Positions 48,759 through 58,658 of a stretch of DNA of 64,000 nucleotides are shown one piece after another. How positions within the stretch are numbered: position 1 is the first letter of the stretch; each line of letters begins with the position of its first letter. The stretch lies in contig NZ_JBEFDG010000058.1 of the NCBI RefSeq assembly GCF_040137905.1, positions 1 through 64,000 on the forward strand, given 5' to 3'. The notes under the pieces are model-generated. The model was not told the DNA's origin. It was given only the letters and a program-made list of their open reading frames with translations, and searched no databases. Source of the stretch: Corticimicrobacter sp040137905 (GTDB taxonomy: Bacteria > Pseudomonadota > Gammaproteobacteria > Burkholderiales > Burkholderiaceae_B). Position numbers and translations under genes: made by a program.

Positions 48759-50672
48759 ATGCTGCACAAGCTTCAGAACAAAATCGCCGCCCTGCTCTCG
48801 GTACCATCCGACCCGCATCTGCTGGTGGCGCAGTGCCGCGCCCTGTCCAGGCATATTCCCATCCTGTACTGCCTGTTGCTGGTCAACACCTGGGCCATCA
48901 CGGCAGGCCATATCCATAGCCTGCCGATAGAGCTGGGCGTCTACGCGCCATTGGCGCTGACCATGATCTGCATCATGCGCCTGCTGCTCTGGTGGCGCTC
49001 ACGCAATCTATCGCCCACGCCGCAGCAGGCCCGGCGGATGCTGGTCCAGACCAACTGGCTGGCCGTCCTGCTGGCAGCGGCCTTCGTGCTGTGGAGCCTG
49101 ACGCTGTTTCCCTACGGCGATCCCTACATGCAGGGGCATGTGGCATTCTACATGGCGATCACCGTGATCGGCTGCATCTTCTGCCTGATGCACCTGCGCT
49201 CGGCCGCGCTGATCGTGGCCTTGATCGTCAATACCGCATTTGCCATATTCTTCGGCATCTCCGGCCATCCCTCCTTCATTTCCATGACCGTCAATACCGT
49301 GCTGGTATCGGCCGTCATGCTGATCCTGCTGTCCGTGTACTACAAGGACTTCACCCGTACAGTACAGGCACAACACCAGACACAGGCCCTCAGCAATGAG
49401 AATTTCCGGCTCGCCAACATGGACAGCCTGACCGGCCTGCCCAATCGGCGCAGTTTTTTCTCGACCCTGCACCAGCTGCATATCCAGACCTGTCTCAACG
49501 AAACGCGCCTGAGCGTGGGCATCATGGATCTCGATGGCTTCAAGCCGGTCAATGACATCCACGGCCACACGCTGGGCGATCGCCTGCTCAACCAGGTCGG
49601 TCAAAGGCTGCAGGCGGTCTGCGACAATCGTTTTTTCCTGGCCCGGCTGGGCGGTGACGAATTTTCCGTCATCATCTCGCACCCACATGACGATGCCGAA
49701 TTGCTGCGGCTGGGAGAAGATCTCTGCGCCGCCATCCGGGTACCTTTCGCGATTGACGATGTACAGGTACAGATCTCGGCCTCGATCGGCTTTGCCAGCG
49801 CCCCCGACATCGCCGCCGATGCGGAAACCCTTTTCGAATATGCCGACTACGCCCTCTATGCCAGCAAGAAGGCCCAGCGCGGACACGCCATCCTGTTCTC
49901 GCGCCAGCATCATGAGGAAATCTGCCGCAACGCGCTGATCGAACAGGCACTGCTCACGTCCGACCTGAGCACCGAACTCTCGCTCGCCTTCCAGCCCATC
50001 GTCGACATCACCACCGGCAAGGCCGCCGGCTTCGAGGCACTGGCTCGCTGGCACAATCCGACGCTCGGCAACATCCCCGCCGGCGCCTTCATCCCCATTG
50101 CCGAACGCACCGGCCTGATCAGCCAGATCACGCTGCTGTTGCTGCAGAAGGCCCTGGACACCGCACGGCTCTGGCCCGCGCACATCTACCTGTCCTTCAA
50201 CCTGTCGGCACACGACATCAACTCGCCGACCCATATCCGCCGCATTCTCGACATCATCCAGCGCAACGACATCAATCCGTCGCGCCTGCAGCTCGAAATC
50301 ACCGAAACGGCCATGACCACGCATTTCGACCAGGCCAAGGCTGCCGTGGACAAGCTGCGCCAACTGGGCTGCGGCCTGGCCCTGGATGATTTCGGCACCG
50401 GCTACTCGAGCCTGATCCGCCTGCATACGCTGCCACTGACCACCATCAAGGTGGACCGCAGTTTCGTGACCCATATCCAGGACAACCCCGCCAGCTACAA
50501 GATCGTCCGCTCGCTCCTGAGCCTGAGCCAGGAGATGGGACTGGACTGCGTCGTGGAAGGCGTGGAAACGGGTGCCGAACTGGATACCCTGCGCAGCCTT
50601 GGCTGCCGTCATGTACAGGGCTACCTGTTCTCCAGGCCGCTGCCCGCCTCGCAACTCGACACTTTTTTCTGA
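48759..50672 (+). CDS. Membrane-bound GGDEF-EAL c-di-GMP enzyme
   Basis: Encodes 637 residues. Six hydrophobic segments in residues 30-200 make a MASE-like membrane sensor. A GGDEF domain follows (about 225-380) with the intact LGGDEF motif; the inhibitory RxxD site five residues upstream is not present. The EAL domain (about 400-635) has FEALARW and the catalytic-loop sequences DDFGTGYSSLIRL and CVVEGVETGAEL. Both halves keep the main residues, so it may either make or break c-di-GMP. It is divergent from an amino-acid transporter operon and stands alone. Confidence 0.9.
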   Translation: MLHKLQNKIAALLSVPSDPHLLVAQCRALSRHIPILYCLLLVNTWAITAGHIHSLPIELGVYAPLALTMICIMRLLLWWRSRNLSPTPQQARRMLVQTNWLAVLLAAAFVLWSLTLFPYGDPYMQGHVAFYMAITVIGCIFCLMHLRSAALIVALIVNTAFAIFFGISGHPSFISMTVNTVLVSAVMLILLSVYYKDFTRTVQAQHQTQALSNENFRLANMDSLTGLPNRRSFFSTLHQLHIQTCLNETRLSVGIMDLDGFKPVNDIHGHTLGDRLLNQVGQRLQAVCDNRFFLARLGGDEFSVIISHPHDDAELLRLGEDLCAAIRVPFAIDDVQVQISASIGFASAPDIAADAETLFEYADYALYASKKAQRGHAILFSRQHHEEICRNALIEQALLTSDLSTELSLAFQPIVDITTGKAAGFEALARWHNPTLGNIPAGAFIPIAERTGLISQITLLLLQKALDTARLWPAHIYLSFNLSAHDINSPTHIRRILDIIQRNDINPSRLQLEITETAMTTHFDQAKAAVDKLRQLGCGLALDDFGTGYSSLIRLHTLPLTTIKVDRSFVTHIQDNPASYKIVRSLLSLSQEMGLDCVVEGVETGAELDTLRSLGCRHVQGYLFSRPLPASQLDTFF

Positions 50673-50760
50673 CCTGTAACGCAATGCATGGAAAGCGCTG
50701 AAGCAGCCTCGATGCAGGCAATCGGCGTTAATATGGCGGCTGGCCCTTTTGCGTGTCATC

Positions 50761-51438
50761 ATGATCGAGCTCCAGCACGTCTTCAAGTCCTACGGTCGCA
50801 ACAGCCGCAATATCCTGGCGGATATCAGCCTGCGCATCGGCGCAGGCGAACTGGTGTTCATCTCCGGGCCCTCAGGTGCCGGCAAATCGACACTGCTCAA
50901 GTTGATCGCCGGCCTTGAACATGCCAGCCGCGGTTCGGTACAGGTCAATGGCCAGCGGATCGACAAGCTGCCCGCACGCGCCCTGCCCTACCTGCGCCGC
51001 GCTGTCGGCATCATCCTGCAGGATACCCACCTGCTGTTCGACCGCAGTGTGCTGCAGAATGTCATCCTGCCGCTGATCATCGCCGGCCAGTCCCCGCAGT
51101 CGGCGGCGGCACGGGCACGGGCGGCGCTGGGCAAGGTCGGCCTGCTCGACAAGGAAAACTTCAACCCGATCGAACTGTCCGGTGGCGAACAGCAACGCCT
51201 GGCCATCGCCCGGGCCATCGTCAATCGCCCGGCCATCCTGATTGCCGATGAGCCCACCGCCAATCTCGACAAGGACAGTGCCCGCCTGATCATGTCGGTC
51301 TTTCGCGATTTCAACCAGGTTGGCGTCACCACCCTGATCGCTACCCACGACGAGGCCCTGATGGCCGAGAACGCCACTCGTATCCTGAGGGTCGAACCCG
51401 GCCGCTTCCTTGACCTGCGAGCAGGGGAGTCTGCATGA
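50761..51438 (+). CDS. ftsE: Cell division ATP-binding protein FtsE
   Basis: Encodes 225 residues from the ATG at 50761 (an in-frame TTG at 50749 exists). Walker A is GPSGAGKST, the signature LSGGEQQRLA, Walker B ILIADEPTANLD and H-loop LIATHDEAL. It works with FtsX at the septum to link the Z ring to cell-wall hydrolase control. The stop overlaps the ftsX start by 4 bases, as is usual for ftsEX. Confidence 0.95.
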   Translation: MIELQHVFKSYGRNSRNILADISLRIGAGELVFISGPSGAGKSTLLKLIAGLEHASRGSVQVNGQRIDKLPARALPYLRRAVGIILQDTHLLFDRSVLQNVILPLIIAGQSPQSAAARARAALGKVGLLDKENFNPIELSGGEQQRLAIARAIVNRPAILIADEPTANLDKDSARLIMSVFRDFNQVGVTTLIATHDEALMAENATRILRVEPGRFLDLRAGESA

Positions 51439-52343
51439 AGACCCTGCTGCAGCAACACCGCTACGCGCTCGGCATCACGCTGCGGCGCTTCCTGGCCCAG
51501 CCGTTCTCCTCGCTCAGCAACCTGCTGGTGATTGCCCTGGCGCTGGCCATCCCGCTGCTGGGTGCCAGCGTGCTGCAATCGGTGCAGCCAGTGGCTCGCG
51601 AAGTTTCCATCCAGCCTGAGCTGACTCTGTTCCTGAAGATCGACATCACCCCAGCCGAGCGGGCCGGACTGGCAGATCGCATCAAGACCGAACATGCCGA
51701 CCTGATCGAATCCGTGCGTGTGGTGCCCCGAGAAGCGGCCCTGGCCGAGCTGAAGGCACATCCGGCCTGGTCCAATGCCCTGGCTGCGCTGCCCGACAAC
51801 CCATTGCCCGACGCCATCGTCGCCACCCTGCGCGACGCCGACGATATTGCAGCACAGGCCGACCTGCTGGCTCGCCAATGGGGCCAGTGGCCAGGCGTCG
51901 AGCGCGTCCAGCTCGACAGTGCCTGGGTGCAGCGCCTGGAGGCGCTGCTGCGCTTTGCCCGCATCGGCCTGGGGCTGCTGGCCCTGGGCGTGGCGCTGGT
52001 CGTGCTGGCAACCGTATTCAATACCGTACGCATGCAGGCGCTGTCGCAGCGCGAGGAAATCTCGGTAGCCCGCCTGCTGGGCGCGACCGAATCCTTCGTC
52101 CGGCGTCCGTTCCTTTACCAGGGTGCGCTCACCTGCACCCTGGCGGCACTGATGGCCATCGTGCTCAGCGCCCTGGCACTCAGGCCGCTGAACCGGGCCC
52201 TGTTCGATCTGGCGCGCAGTTATGATGCCGAGTTCATCCTGCGCCTGCCTTCGGGCAGTTGGCTGCTGACCGCCATCCTGGCCATTGCCCTGCTGGGTGC
52301 CCTGTCGGCTCGCTGGTCGGTCACGCGCAGCACCCGCTTCTGA
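51435..52343 (+). CDS. ftsX: Cell division protein FtsX
   Basis: Encodes 302 residues with four membrane helices (about 25-50, 175-195, 220-250, 275-295). The periplasmic loop between the first two has IQPELTLFLKIDITPAE. The MacB/FtsX-type core is LGATESFVRRPFLYQGALT. It sends a signal from FtsE to amidase activators at the septum. Overlaps ftsE by 4 bases; mutY starts 4 bases after its stop, so the three genes form one operon. Confidence 0.95.
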   Translation: MKTLLQQHRYALGITLRRFLAQPFSSLSNLLVIALALAIPLLGASVLQSVQPVAREVSIQPELTLFLKIDITPAERAGLADRIKTEHADLIESVRVVPREAALAELKAHPAWSNALAALPDNPLPDAIVATLRDADDIAAQADLLARQWGQWPGVERVQLDSAWVQRLEALLRFARIGLGLLALGVALVVLATVFNTVRMQALSQREEISVARLLGATESFVRRPFLYQGALTCTLAALMAIVLSALALRPLNRALFDLARSYDAEFILRLPSGSWLLTAILAIALLGALSARWSVTRSTRF

Positions 52344-52347
52344 AACC

Positions 52348-53448
52348 ATGAGCCTGGCAGAAGACCTGATCGCCTGGCAGCGGGTGCATGGACGCCATAC
52401 GCTGCCCTGGCAGAACACGCGCGACCCCTACCGTATCTGGCTGTCGGAGATCATGCTCCAGCAGACACAGGTCAGCACGGTCATCGGTTATTACGAACGT
52501 TTCCTGGCGCGCTTTCCCGACGTGGCCGCCCTGGCTGCCGCCCCGCAGGACGATGTACTCGCCCTCTGGGCCGGGCTGGGCTACTACGCCCGGGCACGCA
52601 ATCTGCACAAGTGCGCGCAGACCGTCATGCAGGCATGGAATGGCCGCTTTCCAACGCGTGCGGCCGACCTGATCACCCTGCCCGGCATCGGCCGTTCCAC
52701 GGCGGCGGCCGTGGCTGCCTTTGCTGCCCATGAACGCAGTCCCATCATGGACGGCAACGTCAAGCGGGTATTCTCCCGCTACTTTGCCATCGAGGGCGAC
52801 CCCGGCCGCAAGGACGTGGAAAATCGCCTCTGGACGCTGGCAGAGACCCAGTTGCCCGAACAGGGCGACGACATGCCCGCCTACACGCAAGGCCTGATGG
52901 ATCTGGGTGCCACGCTCTGCACACGCAGCCGCCCCTCCTGTCCGATCTGTCCGTTGCAAGGCGATTGCCAGGCCCGCATCCAGGGACGCCAGCACCTGCT
53001 GCCCACACCCCGTGCACGCAAGGTTCAGCCACGCCGCAGTACCCGGATGCTGATCATCGAGTACGGCCCATCCGTACTGCTGCAGCGCCGGCCCGCCCAA
53101 GGTATCTGGGGCGGCCTGTGGAGCCTGCCGGAAGCGGATGAATCACACACGCCGGCAGAGTCGGCCCACACGTTGCTGTGGCCTGCCGCTCACCGGCAAC
53201 CCGCCTCTCAAACACCACTGGGCGAGGAGACCGAACTGGCTGCGTTCGAGCACGTGTTCACGCATTTCCGACTGACCATACAGCCCTGGCTGCTGCAGGT
53301 GAACATCCAGGCTCCCTGCCCGCCTGCCCCACCCGATATGATGTGGGCCGAACGGCAAAAACTGGCGCGCCTTGGCTTGCCCGCTCCAGTCGAAAAACTG
53401 CTGTCCGGGCTCTATGCGTCGCAGCAGAACAGCCTGATCGACACCTGA
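52348..53448 (+). CDS. mutY: A/G-specific adenine glycosylase
   Basis: Encodes 366 residues from the ATG at 52348; a longer frame runs antisense-like into ftsX. It removes adenine opposite 8-oxoguanine. Helix-hairpin-helix and catalytic parts are seen: WLSEIMLQQTQVSTVIGYYE with the Glu, and LPGIGRSTAAAVAAFA. A 4Fe-4S cluster with four Cys is in CTRSRPSCPICPLQGDC. The C-terminal NUDIX-like domain (about 235-360) recognises the oxidised base. Together with the Nudix protein at 33837 it belongs to 8-oxoguanine defence. Confidence 0.95.
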   Translation: MSLAEDLIAWQRVHGRHTLPWQNTRDPYRIWLSEIMLQQTQVSTVIGYYERFLARFPDVAALAAAPQDDVLALWAGLGYYARARNLHKCAQTVMQAWNGRFPTRAADLITLPGIGRSTAAAVAAFAAHERSPIMDGNVKRVFSRYFAIEGDPGRKDVENRLWTLAETQLPEQGDDMPAYTQGLMDLGATLCTRSRPSCPICPLQGDCQARIQGRQHLLPTPRARKVQPRRSTRMLIIEYGPSVLLQRRPAQGIWGGLWSLPEADESHTPAESAHTLLWPAAHRQPASQTPLGEETELAAFEHVFTHFRLTIQPWLLQVNIQAPCPPAPPDMMWAERQKLARLGLPAPVEKLLSGLYASQQNSLIDT

Positions 53449-53469
53449 AGCTCGCGCTTCGGCGCGGTA

Positions 53470-54378
53470 TCAGCCATCCAGGCCGGGATCATCCCAGGCC
53501 ACCGGATCCTCCAGCGGTTCCAGATGCGTGACGACGGTCATGCCGGACAGCCGCGCACGCATATCAGCCTCGATCCGCTCCAGCAGATCATGCCCCTGCT
53601 GCACGCTCCAGGCCCCCGGCACCAGGATATGCACCGAGACAAAACGGCGCGAAGCCGCCCGGCGCGTACGCAGGGCATGGTATTGCACCCTGTCGCGCTC
53701 GCAGTAACCTTCCAGCACCTGCACCAGCGCGGCCTGCTCCTCTGCGGGCAGCGCCTTGTCCATGAGGCCATCAATGGCATCGCGCACAAGGTGCCAGCCT
53801 GCCCAGATGATGTGCAGGGCAACGGCCAGGGCAATTGCCGGGTCCAGCCAGTGCCATCCGGTCAGCGTCACCGCCGCCACCCCGGCCAGCACACCGGCCG
53901 TGGTCCAGACATCGGTCATCAGGTGTCGGGCATCGGCTGCCAGCGTCACCGACTCGTATCGGCGTGCGGCCTGCGCCAGTACCCGCGCAATGCCATAATT
54001 GACCAGGGAAGCCAATGCCGAAATGGCGATGCCCAGCCCGGCCTGATCAAGCGGCTGGGGATCGAACAGGCGCGGCAATGCCGAATCGATGATCAGCACC
54101 GCTGCCACCAGAATCAGGAGACCTTCGGCCCCGCTGGCGAAATACTCGGCCTTTTCATGCCCAAAAGGGTGGCACGCGTCTGCAGGTCGGGCGGCAATGA
54201 TCAATACCACCAGCGCCAGCACGGCAGCCACCAGGTTGATGACCGATTCCAGCGCATCGGACAGCAGTCCGACCGAACCCGTCAACTGATAGGCCCAGCC
54301 TTTGAGGCCGATGGTCAGTATCGCACCGGCAATGGACAGCAGCGCATAGCGCGCCAGGGATCTGCGGACGATAGTCAT
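53470..54378 (-). CDS. Cation diffusion facilitator metal transporter
   Basis: Encodes 302 residues with six membrane helices (about 12-190) and a C-terminal cytoplasmic metal-binding domain (about 205-290). The TM2 site reads SDALES, so the second acidic residue of the common DxxxD pair is Ser. The TM5 site HLMTD keeps HxxxD. The link between TM2 and TM3 contains CHPFGHEKAEYFASG. A FieF/ZitB-type divalent metal exporter, probably for Zn or Fe. The metal cannot be fixed because of the altered site. It is convergent with mutY after a small UUCG hairpin (about 53453-53467) and divergent from the PepSY gene. Confidence 0.9.
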   Translation of the reverse strand: MTIVRRSLARYALLSIAGAILTIGLKGWAYQLTGSVGLLSDALESVINLVAAVLALVVLIIAARPADACHPFGHEKAEYFASGAEGLLILVAAVLIIDSALPRLFDPQPLDQAGLGIAISALASLVNYGIARVLAQAARRYESVTLAADARHLMTDVWTTAGVLAGVAAVTLTGWHWLDPAIALAVALHIIWAGWHLVRDAIDGLMDKALPAEEQAALVQVLEGYCERDRVQYHALRTRRAASRRFVSVHILVPGAWSVQQGHDLLERIEADMRARLSGMTVVTHLEPLEDPVAWDDPGLDG

Positions 54379-54576
54379 GGCAAAAATGGCTCTCCTGCTT
54401 CAGGGGCGTGTCGTACACACCATGCGGCATCATATCGCCGGATACCGCCTAGACGTTTGCGTATCAACACTAAACGCTCTCGATTCTGCGAACATGCCCG
54501 GTCAATTTGCGAAGGGTCAAGCAGCACACATTTGAGGACATGTTCTACTGATGCCTGATTTTGGAGCATCTGTTTC

Positions 54577-56067
54577 ATGAAAATACGCACCCGTCTCGTG
54601 CAACTGACGTATGCGCTGCATCGCTGGACCGGCATTGCCGGCTGCCTGCTCATGCTGTGCTGGTTCATCAGCGGGATCACCATGCTTTATGTCGGCTATC
54701 CCAAGCTGACGCCGTGGGAACGGCTGGGGGCCTTGTCTGCCCTGAATGCCGATCAGGAGTATCGGCCAATTACAGCGCTGCCATCCTACACGCCAGGCGC
54801 ACCATTCATCCTGACATCCATAGGCAATCAGCCGATCTACATCACTGCACCCCAGGCTGGCACAAGCCGCAGTCGCAACGCCCACGACGCCAAGGAGATC
54901 GACGCGCAGGCTCCCGCGACGGCCCTGGCAGCAGCACAGGCGTACCTGCCGGATACGCCCATGCGCTACGACACCCTCATCCAGGAGGATCGCTGGACAC
55001 ATTCGCGCAGTCTGGACAAGCATCGCCCCCTGCACAGGATAGACACGCAATCACCCAATGCCGGCTTGCTGTATGTTTCCTCGTCTACGGCACAGGTCGT
55101 ACTGGATGCGCCGCAGGCACAGCAATACTGGAATTATGTCGGTGCCTGGATGCACTGGCTGTATCCTTTCAGGAATCACTCCACCGATCCGGTCTGGAAC
55201 TGGACCATGATCCTGCTATCCGGCATCGGTCTATTGTCATCCGTCAGCGGCATCGTCGTCGGCATCTGGCGCTGGCGATTCAGCCGTCCCTATCGCTCCG
55301 GCAGCCATAGCCCCTATCGACAAGGCTGGATGCGCTGGCATCACATCATCGGTTTGCTGTTCGGTGCCATCGTCTGCACCTGGATTTTCAGTGGTCTGAT
55401 GGCCATGAATCCAGCTGGGGTCGTTTTCTCGAATACAGTCAAACCCGATCTGCAGGCATATCAGGGCCCCACGGCCCCCATAGACCCGGCGCTGTCCAAT
55501 CCTGCCGCGATCCTGGCACGCCTCCAGGAACAGGCATTCTACGCAGTAGAACTCCAATGGTCGCGGCTCGATGGCATGGACCATGTGGTGGCATATGACG
55601 CACAGGCACACACCCGGCTGGTCATGGCAGATCCGGGCGGACTGAGCATTCGCACCACCTGGCCCGACCAGAAAGTACTGCAGGCAGCCCGCAAGCTGCT
55701 GCCCTGGCCACTGGCGGAGCATCGCATACTGACCCGCTTCGATGCCTACTACTACCAGCGCCATCCCGAAGCCATGAATGGCGCGGCCATACAGCACCTG
55801 CCTGCATTGCGCCTGGACTTCGAGGACCCTGCACGCACACGCATCTATATTGATCTGCAGACAGGCGAAGTATCCGCCGTGCTGACCCAGGCGCAGCGAA
55901 CATGGCGCTGGCTTTTCTATTTCCTGCATAGCTGGGACACGCCTGAGCTGCTGGCCTACCACCACACCCGGAATATCGTATTGATCCTGCTGAGCATCGG
56001 CGGAATCATCGTTTCCCTGAGCGGTATCGTCATAGGCTGGCGCCACCTGCGGCACCAGCCGTCCTGA
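54577..56067 (+). CDS. PepSY-associated transmembrane protein
   Basis: Encodes 496 residues. The N-terminal helix has the family motif LHRWTGIAGCLLMLCWFISGI, and a further set of three to four helices occurs (about 205-230, 260-285, 465-490) with PepSY-like domains between them. Relatives (PiuB/FegB-type) accompany TonB receptors and are thought to reduce or release ferric or copper complexes in the periplasm. It is convergent with a TonB receptor gene, with a 27-base gap, so the two probably act in one uptake system. The preceding 198 bases have no gene. Confidence 0.85.
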   Translation: MKIRTRLVQLTYALHRWTGIAGCLLMLCWFISGITMLYVGYPKLTPWERLGALSALNADQEYRPITALPSYTPGAPFILTSIGNQPIYITAPQAGTSRSRNAHDAKEIDAQAPATALAAAQAYLPDTPMRYDTLIQEDRWTHSRSLDKHRPLHRIDTQSPNAGLLYVSSSTAQVVLDAPQAQQYWNYVGAWMHWLYPFRNHSTDPVWNWTMILLSGIGLLSSVSGIVVGIWRWRFSRPYRSGSHSPYRQGWMRWHHIIGLLFGAIVCTWIFSGLMAMNPAGVVFSNTVKPDLQAYQGPTAPIDPALSNPAAILARLQEQAFYAVELQWSRLDGMDHVVAYDAQAHTRLVMADPGGLSIRTTWPDQKVLQAARKLLPWPLAEHRILTRFDAYYYQRHPEAMNGAAIQHLPALRLDFEDPARTRIYIDLQTGEVSAVLTQAQRTWRWLFYFLHSWDTPELLAYHHTRNIVLILLSIGGIIVSLSGIVIGWRHLRHQPS

Positions 56068-56094
56068 CACGGCGAGAACAGTCCTGGCCGATGA

Positions 56095-58146
56095 TCAGAA
56101 CTTCCAGTTCAGCGTTGCATACAAGCCTCGGCCATCTGCAGGCGAAAACCCTCTGGAGCCACTGTCATACCAGGAATACACATACTTCCGATCGGCCACA
56201 TTCTTGAGTTGCAGACCGATATCGAGATCCGGACGCCAGGCATAGGTCGCGCCCAGATTGAAAACAATATATTGACCGAATTTACCCTGGGTATTGGTTC
56301 GGTCGACATAGTAGCTGGATTGCCCATTGCCCCAGGCCGAAAACTTCCAGCGTGGCAGGGGACGCCAGTCCACGCCAAAGCCGACAAGATAACGCGGCAC
56401 ATTTTCAACCTGACGGCCACGCGTATCCAATGCCCCCGGTGCCGGCTCAACGATCTTGGCACTCTGGTGAGAATATGACAACCATGCCGACAGGGTTGCA
56501 TCAAGGCGCAGATTGGCCTGGATATCGAACCCTTTCCGCAGCGTTTTACCGATATTGGCGACATCACCCGAAAATCCGTCGACACCCAGTACCGTGTGTA
56601 CTTCATCCGTCGCCCGCTGTTCCCAGTAGGCCACACGCATATTCAGGTCGTCGGAAGGCTGCCATTTGATACCTGCCTCCCAACCTGTGTTGATGGATGG
56701 CTTGAGCTGCGTCTGGCTGACCTGATAGCTGTCCCGCCCTACGCCAATCTGGAAAGTCCGCCCCCAGTTGGCATAAACGGTTGCCTGATCGGTCAACTCG
56801 TACAGGGCACTGAATTTGGGCTGCCGAATCAATCCATAGTCATAGGTTGATGCCGACTGTCCTGTCAGCCTGTCGTTGAAATGCCCGCCGATATGATCGA
56901 TGCGATAGCCTGGAATCAACTTGAGCCGCTCTACCGGTTGCCACACCACCTGTACATAGGCACCTGCCGTATCAAGGGTGTAATCCCAGTCACGAATAGG
57001 GCTGATGGTGACCCGCTCTCTCGTTCTGTTGCGCTGATTGATATTGTCCTGGCGCTGCAGGTCGGCACCGACCTCTACCATGAAGTTGCGCCACCCGTCA
57101 GCCGCAGGCGTCCAGTTCAGATGCGACAGGACGCCATAATGCGTTTCACGGTTATAGCGTTCCTGCTGTTGGCCAGCCTCTGTAAAACGGATCCATCGAT
57201 CATTTTCATAGTAATTGAGATAAACCCTTGAAGACCACGCCAGTTCATCGGTCAATTGCCCATCCAGCAACAGGCTGACCTGCCCGATATCGCGCTTGCT
57301 CCGATCCGAGGAAGAATGATCAGGCGACATGCGTGGATTGTCCTGGGCCTGCTCTTCGGTCAGGTTGCCAGCTTCAAGCGCCCTGTTCCGATATCCCCGT
57401 ACGCTCAAGCCTGCCACCCAGCGCTGGTCGTCGCTGGTATGCAGCCACTTTCCGGACAACGCAAACTTGTCGGCATCGGCATGATCACGGTAGCCATCGG
57501 AATCACGCCAGGCCACCGTATAGTTCTGGGTCCAATTGCCAGTTTCAAGCCCTTTGGCAATCTGTACCTCGCGAGTTCCGAAGCTGCCCACCGTCAGCCT
57601 CGCCTGCCCATCATCCCCCCCTGTGCGCGTCAGCACATTGACATTACCGGCAATGTTGTACAGACCATAGCGCGGATCGTTGGTGCCCCGCACGATTTCG
57701 ATGGCGTCGATATTGAGCGGAAATACGCTATCCAGATAGCCCATCCCACCACCATTTTCATTGCTGGGAATCCCGTCGATCAACAGTTTGACGGCATTGA
57801 TACGCCCTTCAGCATTGAATCCGCGAAATGAAATCCGTCCGGCATCCGTCCCCTGCTTGAATTCCGTAACCTGTACCCCCGGAGCCTGCCTGAAAAGCTC
57901 CCAGCTATAGTCGACGGTCTGGTTTTCCACCCTTTCGGCCCCCAGCACATCGACCGAGGTCAGAATATCGGTAACGCTCTGCATCCCGGCTGTATTGCTG
58001 GGAACAGTGATCTGACCAAGCGTGAGTACAGTAGATGGGCCATTGACCTGTGCGGGCGGCACAGTCTGAGCCAGAACAGAAAATGCACTGAAACCGCTCA
58101 GCGCCAAAGCAAGTGCCAATGGTGTGTGTGTAAAACTGATCTTCAT
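56095..58146 (-). CDS. TonB-dependent receptor, second DUF2946-linked receptor
   Basis: Encodes 683 residues from the ATG at 58146; the signal peptide ends at VLAQT. The plug (about 50-175) reads TVDYSWELFRQAPGVQVTEF with RISFRGFNAEG and IDGIPSNENGG, of the general OMR/ferric-siderophore class. The barrel ends LYATLNWKF. No STN domain. The DUF2946 gene is 89 bases upstream on the same strand, as in the CruR-BfrG pair of Bordetella. The nearby PepSY gene fits uptake and reduction of a metal chelate. Copper is a reasonable ligand guess; iron remains possible. Confidence 0.85.
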   Translation of the reverse strand: MKISFTHTPLALALALSGFSAFSVLAQTVPPAQVNGPSTVLTLGQITVPSNTAGMQSVTDILTSVDVLGAERVENQTVDYSWELFRQAPGVQVTEFKQGTDAGRISFRGFNAEGRINAVKLLIDGIPSNENGGGMGYLDSVFPLNIDAIEIVRGTNDPRYGLYNIAGNVNVLTRTGGDDGQARLTVGSFGTREVQIAKGLETGNWTQNYTVAWRDSDGYRDHADADKFALSGKWLHTSDDQRWVAGLSVRGYRNRALEAGNLTEEQAQDNPRMSPDHSSSDRSKRDIGQVSLLLDGQLTDELAWSSRVYLNYYENDRWIRFTEAGQQQERYNRETHYGVLSHLNWTPAADGWRNFMVEVGADLQRQDNINQRNRTRERVTISPIRDWDYTLDTAGAYVQVVWQPVERLKLIPGYRIDHIGGHFNDRLTGQSASTYDYGLIRQPKFSALYELTDQATVYANWGRTFQIGVGRDSYQVSQTQLKPSINTGWEAGIKWQPSDDLNMRVAYWEQRATDEVHTVLGVDGFSGDVANIGKTLRKGFDIQANLRLDATLSAWLSYSHQSAKIVEPAPGALDTRGRQVENVPRYLVGFGVDWRPLPRWKFSAWGNGQSSYYVDRTNTQGKFGQYIVFNLGATYAWRPDLDIGLQLKNVADRKYVYSWYDSGSRGFSPADGRGLYATLNWKF

Positions 58147-58235
58147 GAGACATACCGGCGGAACTCGCCGGCCCTGCGAAATGAGCAAAGAAAACCCTGC
58201 GGCGCTACCGCAGGACAAACCATGAGAAACTCAGA

Positions 58236-58658
58236 TCACAGCAAGACAGGTGGAGCGCGAGGCCCAAGAGGGGAGCCGACTGCCTGCGGCAGTCGGGCGA
58301 CAACCGTGCCAACAGGCAGCAGGTCGGCAATCAGAAAGAAAAAGGGTACGCTGGCGACAACTCCCGCGGGCGGCAGATCCGCGGACAGGAAAGTCAGGAG
58401 ACAGAACACGCAGGGAGCAGAACCTGCCACGCCGCTGTCTTCGGCGTCGGCGCTCTGATCTCGCCAACTGGCCAGAATTTCCTGGCTGCTCCGATCCGAG
58501 CCCACGCACAGATCAAAGCCAAAACCATGCTCTTGCACGCCCTGACCAGGCATATAGCCGATGGGTACCAAGGCACGCAACGCCAGTACGAACAGCAAGG
58601 GCCACAACAATAATCGTGAGGCAAACTGTCGATACAGATTGAAACGTATGCGCAACAT
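58236..58658 (-). CDS. DUF2946 protein, second CruR-like upstream frame
   Basis: Encodes 140 residues from the ATG at 58658 (58709 also in frame). It shows the DUF2946 plan: an Arg-rich N-terminus, a hydrophobic helix (about 12-35), CVFC in GSAPCVFCLLTF, then a second hydrophobic helix and a Pro-rich end. It differs widely from the copy at 44043-44444 except for the plan and the shared CVFC motif. Both copies lie just upstream of a TonB receptor on the same strand. Probable copper-responsive leader frame or copper-binding membrane protein. Confidence 0.8.
   Translation of the reverse strand: MLRIRFNLYRQFASRLLLWPLLFVLALRALVPIGYMPGQGVQEHGFGFDLCVGSDRSSQEILASWRDQSADAEDSGVAGSAPCVFCLLTFLSADLPPAGVVASVPFFFLIADLLPVGTVVARLPQAVGSPLGPRAPPVLL

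Noticed and set aside
49008..50786. Open frame of 592 codons opposite the GGDEF-EAL gene
   Set aside because: Shadow of a gene with clear catalytic motifs; no domain in the antisense protein.
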